7,318 bases of DNA from Rikenella microfusus (lineage in GTDB: Bacteria > Bacteroidota > Bacteroidia > Bacteroidales > SZUA-534): positions 1 to 7,318 of the forward strand of contig DYQV01000118.1 of assembly GCA_020719105.1 (NCBI GenBank), read 5' to 3'. How positions within the stretch are numbered: position 1 is the stretch's first letter; every line of letters begins with the position of its first letter. Below are positions 5,206 through 7,318 of this stretch, in pieces. The notes under the pieces were generated by a model. The model had not been told where the DNA came from and did not search any database. It saw only the letters and a program-made list of their open reading frames with translations. Position numbers and translations under genes: made by a program.

Positions 5206-7206
5206 ATGAAAAAAATGAAACCGAGTTTGTACCTATTGGGTATATCATTAATTATTTCGAACATGATTACAGCACAAGAACCTGTTGCAAAGCCTGGAAA
5301 TATTGAGTTACCTACATCAAAAGCTGATTTGGAATTATTGGCTGCCTTTGATAAGGGGGATTTCAAGTATTCTGTGCCATCGTATTTTGCTAAACCGTTA
5401 AAAAGTGGATTTCAGTTTTCGCCTAAAGGACAATATTTATCCTATCGCGAAAAAGATGAGAATGGTAAGAGGCATGTTTATGTAAAAAACACGATTACCG
5501 ATGCCATAACTAAAGTTATTACAGAAGGAGAAGAACTTTTAAGAGGTTACAACTGGGTAAACGATAATCGCTTGATATACATCAAAGATCAGGGTGGAAA
5601 CGAAAATTACCAGCTTTTTGCTATAAATATTGATGGAACAAACGAAAAAGCGCTAACTCCTTTCGATGGAGTAAAAGTATCAATCCTGGAAACCTTAAAG
5701 GATCAGCCTGATTTTATGATTATTCAAATGAATAAAGACAATCCGGAAGTTTTTGAACCTTACAAAATAAACGTTAATACGGGTGAACTGGTAAAACTTT
5801 ATGAAAATAATGACCCAAACAGTCCGGTTATGGGGTACGATTTTGACAAAGATGGTAATTTAAGAGGTTATACCCGTCAGGTAAATGGCACTGAAATGGA
5901 ACAAATGTACCGTACCGGTTCCGATAAGCCTTTTGAAGTTATTGAGCACTACGATTGGAAAGGTGCATTTGGAATTATCGGATTTATTTATGAAAAAGGG
6001 CAAGAAAATATTGCCTATGTTTCAACGAATCTTGGCCGTGATAAGCAAGTGGCAGCAAAATACGATTTGGCCAATAAAAAAATGATTGAAGTGGTATTTG
6101 AAAATAAAGATTTTGATGCCAGTGGAATTTCCCGTTCACGCAAGAGAAACTGGGAAATTGATTATTTCTCATACGAAGGGGAAAAATACCATATTGAACC
6201 AGTAAGTGACTATTATAAAAAACTTCATTCAATTTTTAAAAACCAATTTGGTTCCAAAGATTTTTGGGTTACTGATTATACTGACAATGAGGATAAATAC
6301 TTGCTTTATGTTACCAGCGATAAATTATACGGCGAATATTTTGTTTACGATGCTGTAAAAAATGAATTTAAACTTATGGTTACCTTAATGCCTGAGCTTA
6401 AAGAAAATGATATGGCTGAAATGCGACCTATAAAATTCAAAAGTCGGGATGGATTTTTGGTTTATGGCTATATTACCTTACCAGTCAAGGCATTGACCGG
6501 ACAAAAGGTCCCAATGATTGTTAATCCACATGGCGGACCTTATGGAGTCAGGGATTCATGGGGATTTAATCCTGAAACCCAACTTTTTGCAAGCCGTGGT
6601 TATGCTACATTACAAGTTAATTACAGAGGTTCGGGTGGATATGGTAAAGAATTTTATTTAGCCGGAAGCAAACAAATTGGCCGGAATATGCTGAACGATT
6701 TGGAAGATGGAGTTAATTACTGTATTGAACAAGGGTGGGCCGATAGTAAAAAAATTGCTATTTACGGTGCCAGTTACGGTGGTTTGGCAACTTTGGGTAG
6801 TTTAATAAAAACGCCTGATATGTATGTTTGTGGTGTGGATTATGTAGGAGTTTCCAATTTATTCACATTTGTTAACTCATTTCCAGCCTATTGGAAACCA
6901 TTTATGGCTCAGTTTTATGCTCAATGGTATGATCCTGAAAACCCTGAAGAGAAAAAAATAATGGAAGAAGTATCGCCTGCTTTAAGGGCTACGGAAATTA
7001 CCAAACCCTTATTTGTAGTTCAGGGAGCAAATGATCCCAGAGTAAATATCAATGAATCAGATCAAATAGTTACCACATTGCGTGCTAAAGGAAAAGATAT
7101 TCCTTATATGGTAAAGTATAACGAAGGTCATGGTTTTGGTCATGAGGAGAACCAACTGGAGCTGTATCAATATATGTTAGGCTTTTTTGCCAAGTATCTA
7201 AAATAA
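5206..7206 (+). CDS. Exported S9-family serine peptidase (prolyl oligopeptidase / acylaminoacyl-peptidase-like)
   Basis: Serine exopeptidase or oligopeptidase of 666 residues that probably trims short peptides in the periplasm or outside the cell. Signal peptide 1-23 (hydrophobic LYLLGISLIISNMI, cleavage ITA|QE). Residues about 60-400 contain repeated beta strands consistent with a propeller that gates access to the active site (for example FSPKGQYLSY 71-80, RLIYIKDQGGNENYQLFAI 122-140, YDFDKDGNLRGY 211-222). The C-terminal alpha/beta-hydrolase domain (about 412-666) has the oxyanion-region HGGP (442-445), nucleophile Ser523 in GASYGG, acid Asp610 in NDPRV and His642 in EGHGF, so the triad is complete. 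Length fits S9B/S9C members; specificity (dipeptidyl, acylaminoacyl or prolyl) cannot be fixed from sequence. ATG 5206 is preceded by an A-rich leader; a second in-frame ATG at 5215 would shorten the signal peptide by three residues. It is divergent from the receptor operon, with 162 bp between the two start codons. Confidence 0.94.
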   Translation: MKKMKPSLYLLGISLIISNMITAQEPVAKPGNIELPTSKADLELLAAFDKGDFKYSVPSYFAKPLKSGFQFSPKGQYLSYREKDENGKRHVYVKNTITDAITKVITEGEELLRGYNWVNDNRLIYIKDQGGNENYQLFAINIDGTNEKALTPFDGVKVSILETLKDQPDFMIIQMNKDNPEVFEPYKINVNTGELVKLYENNDPNSPVMGYDFDKDGNLRGYTRQVNGTEMEQMYRTGSDKPFEVIEHYDWKGAFGIIGFIYEKGQENIAYVSTNLGRDKQVAAKYDLANKKMIEVVFENKDFDASGISRSRKRNWEIDYFSYEGEKYHIEPVSDYYKKLHSIFKNQFGSKDFWVTDYTDNEDKYLLYVTSDKLYGEYFVYDAVKNEFKLMVTLMPELKENDMAEMRPIKFKSRDGFLVYGYITLPVKALTGQKVPMIVNPHGGPYGVRDSWGFNPETQLFASRGYATLQVNYRGSGGYGKEFYLAGSKQIGRNMLNDLEDGVNYCIEQGWADSKKIAIYGASYGGLATLGSLIKTPDMYVCGVDYVGVSNLFTFVNSFPAYWKPFMAQFYAQWYDPENPEEKKIMEEVSPALRATEITKPLFVVQGANDPRVNINESDQIVTTLRAKGKDIPYMVKYNEGHGFGHEENQLELYQYMLGFFAKYLK

Positions 7207-7255
7207 TGGAATTATTCTATTGATATAATCAAAATTAAAGTTTGTATTAAAAGAA

Positions 7256-7280
7256 CCTTGCCCAAATATATTGAGTAAGG
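7256..7280. repeat. Inverted repeat downstream of the S9 peptidase
   Basis: CCTTGCCCAA (7256-7265), loop ATATA, then TTGAGTAAGG (7271-7280): a 10-bp stem with one G-T wobble and one C-A mismatch, starting 50 nt after the peptidase stop. No T run follows on the plus strand (next bases CCCAAATTG) and the upstream side on the minus strand gives no clean U tract either, so it is at best an atypical terminator or 3'-end structure. The right arm runs into a partial direct copy of the left arm (7280-7291). Confidence 0.4.
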
Positions 7281-7318
7281 CCCAAATTGAGCTATTTGAA
7301 AAGGCAAATCACTCAAAC

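Noticed and set aside
5160..5366. 68-codon minus-strand open frame covering the peptidase start and leader
   Set aside because: It overlaps the signal peptide of the S9 peptidase and its promoter region on the other strand, and the translated product shows no family features.
7207..7318. A gene after the S9 peptidase
   Set aside because: I saw no convincing open frame with a family signature in these 112 bases; only the inverted and direct repeats could be supported.

Overview
The window is AT-rich DNA from a member of the phylum Bacteroidota. I base this on gene content (a Bacteroides-expansion-type ECF sigma factor, an FecR/DUF4974 anti-sigma factor, an STN-containing TonB-dependent receptor and a DUF4249 lipoprotein), on A-rich leaders in place of Shine-Dalgarno sites, and on a promoter that fits the Bacteroidota housekeeping pattern TTTG-N19-TAnnTTTG. 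I cannot place it below phylum level.

The minus strand from 5043 down to 24 carries four genes in the order sigma factor (5043-4495), FecR-like anti-sigma factor (4469-3486), TonB-dependent receptor (3376-833) and DUF4249 lipoprotein (833/830-24). Their spacing is 25 nt, 109 nt, and then a near-zero junction where the receptor stop TAG is embedded in TAGTGATG. A promoter match lies at 5094-5064 just upstream of the sigma gene. The 109-nt gap before the receptor holds two small inverted repeats and may be a regulatory point.

The plus strand from 5206 to 7206 encodes an exported S9-family serine peptidase, transcribed divergently from a 162-bp intergenic region. The 112 bp after it hold a short inverted repeat and an imperfect direct repeat but no recognisable gene.

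Taken together, the minus-strand genes form a complete cell-surface signalling and uptake unit of the FecA/FecR/FecI type. The receptor's N-terminal STN domain would report ligand occupancy to the periplasmic part of FecR, which in turn controls the sigma factor. The DUF4249 lipoprotein takes the position that SusD-like lipoproteins hold in other Bacteroidota transporters. The substrate cannot be read from the sequence. The adjacent exported peptidase makes a peptide-related role possible, but that is inference. I found no RNA genes, CRISPR arrays, insertion sequences or phage genes. The window is mostly a well-known architecture; the points of interest are in its regulation and in small departures from family norms.
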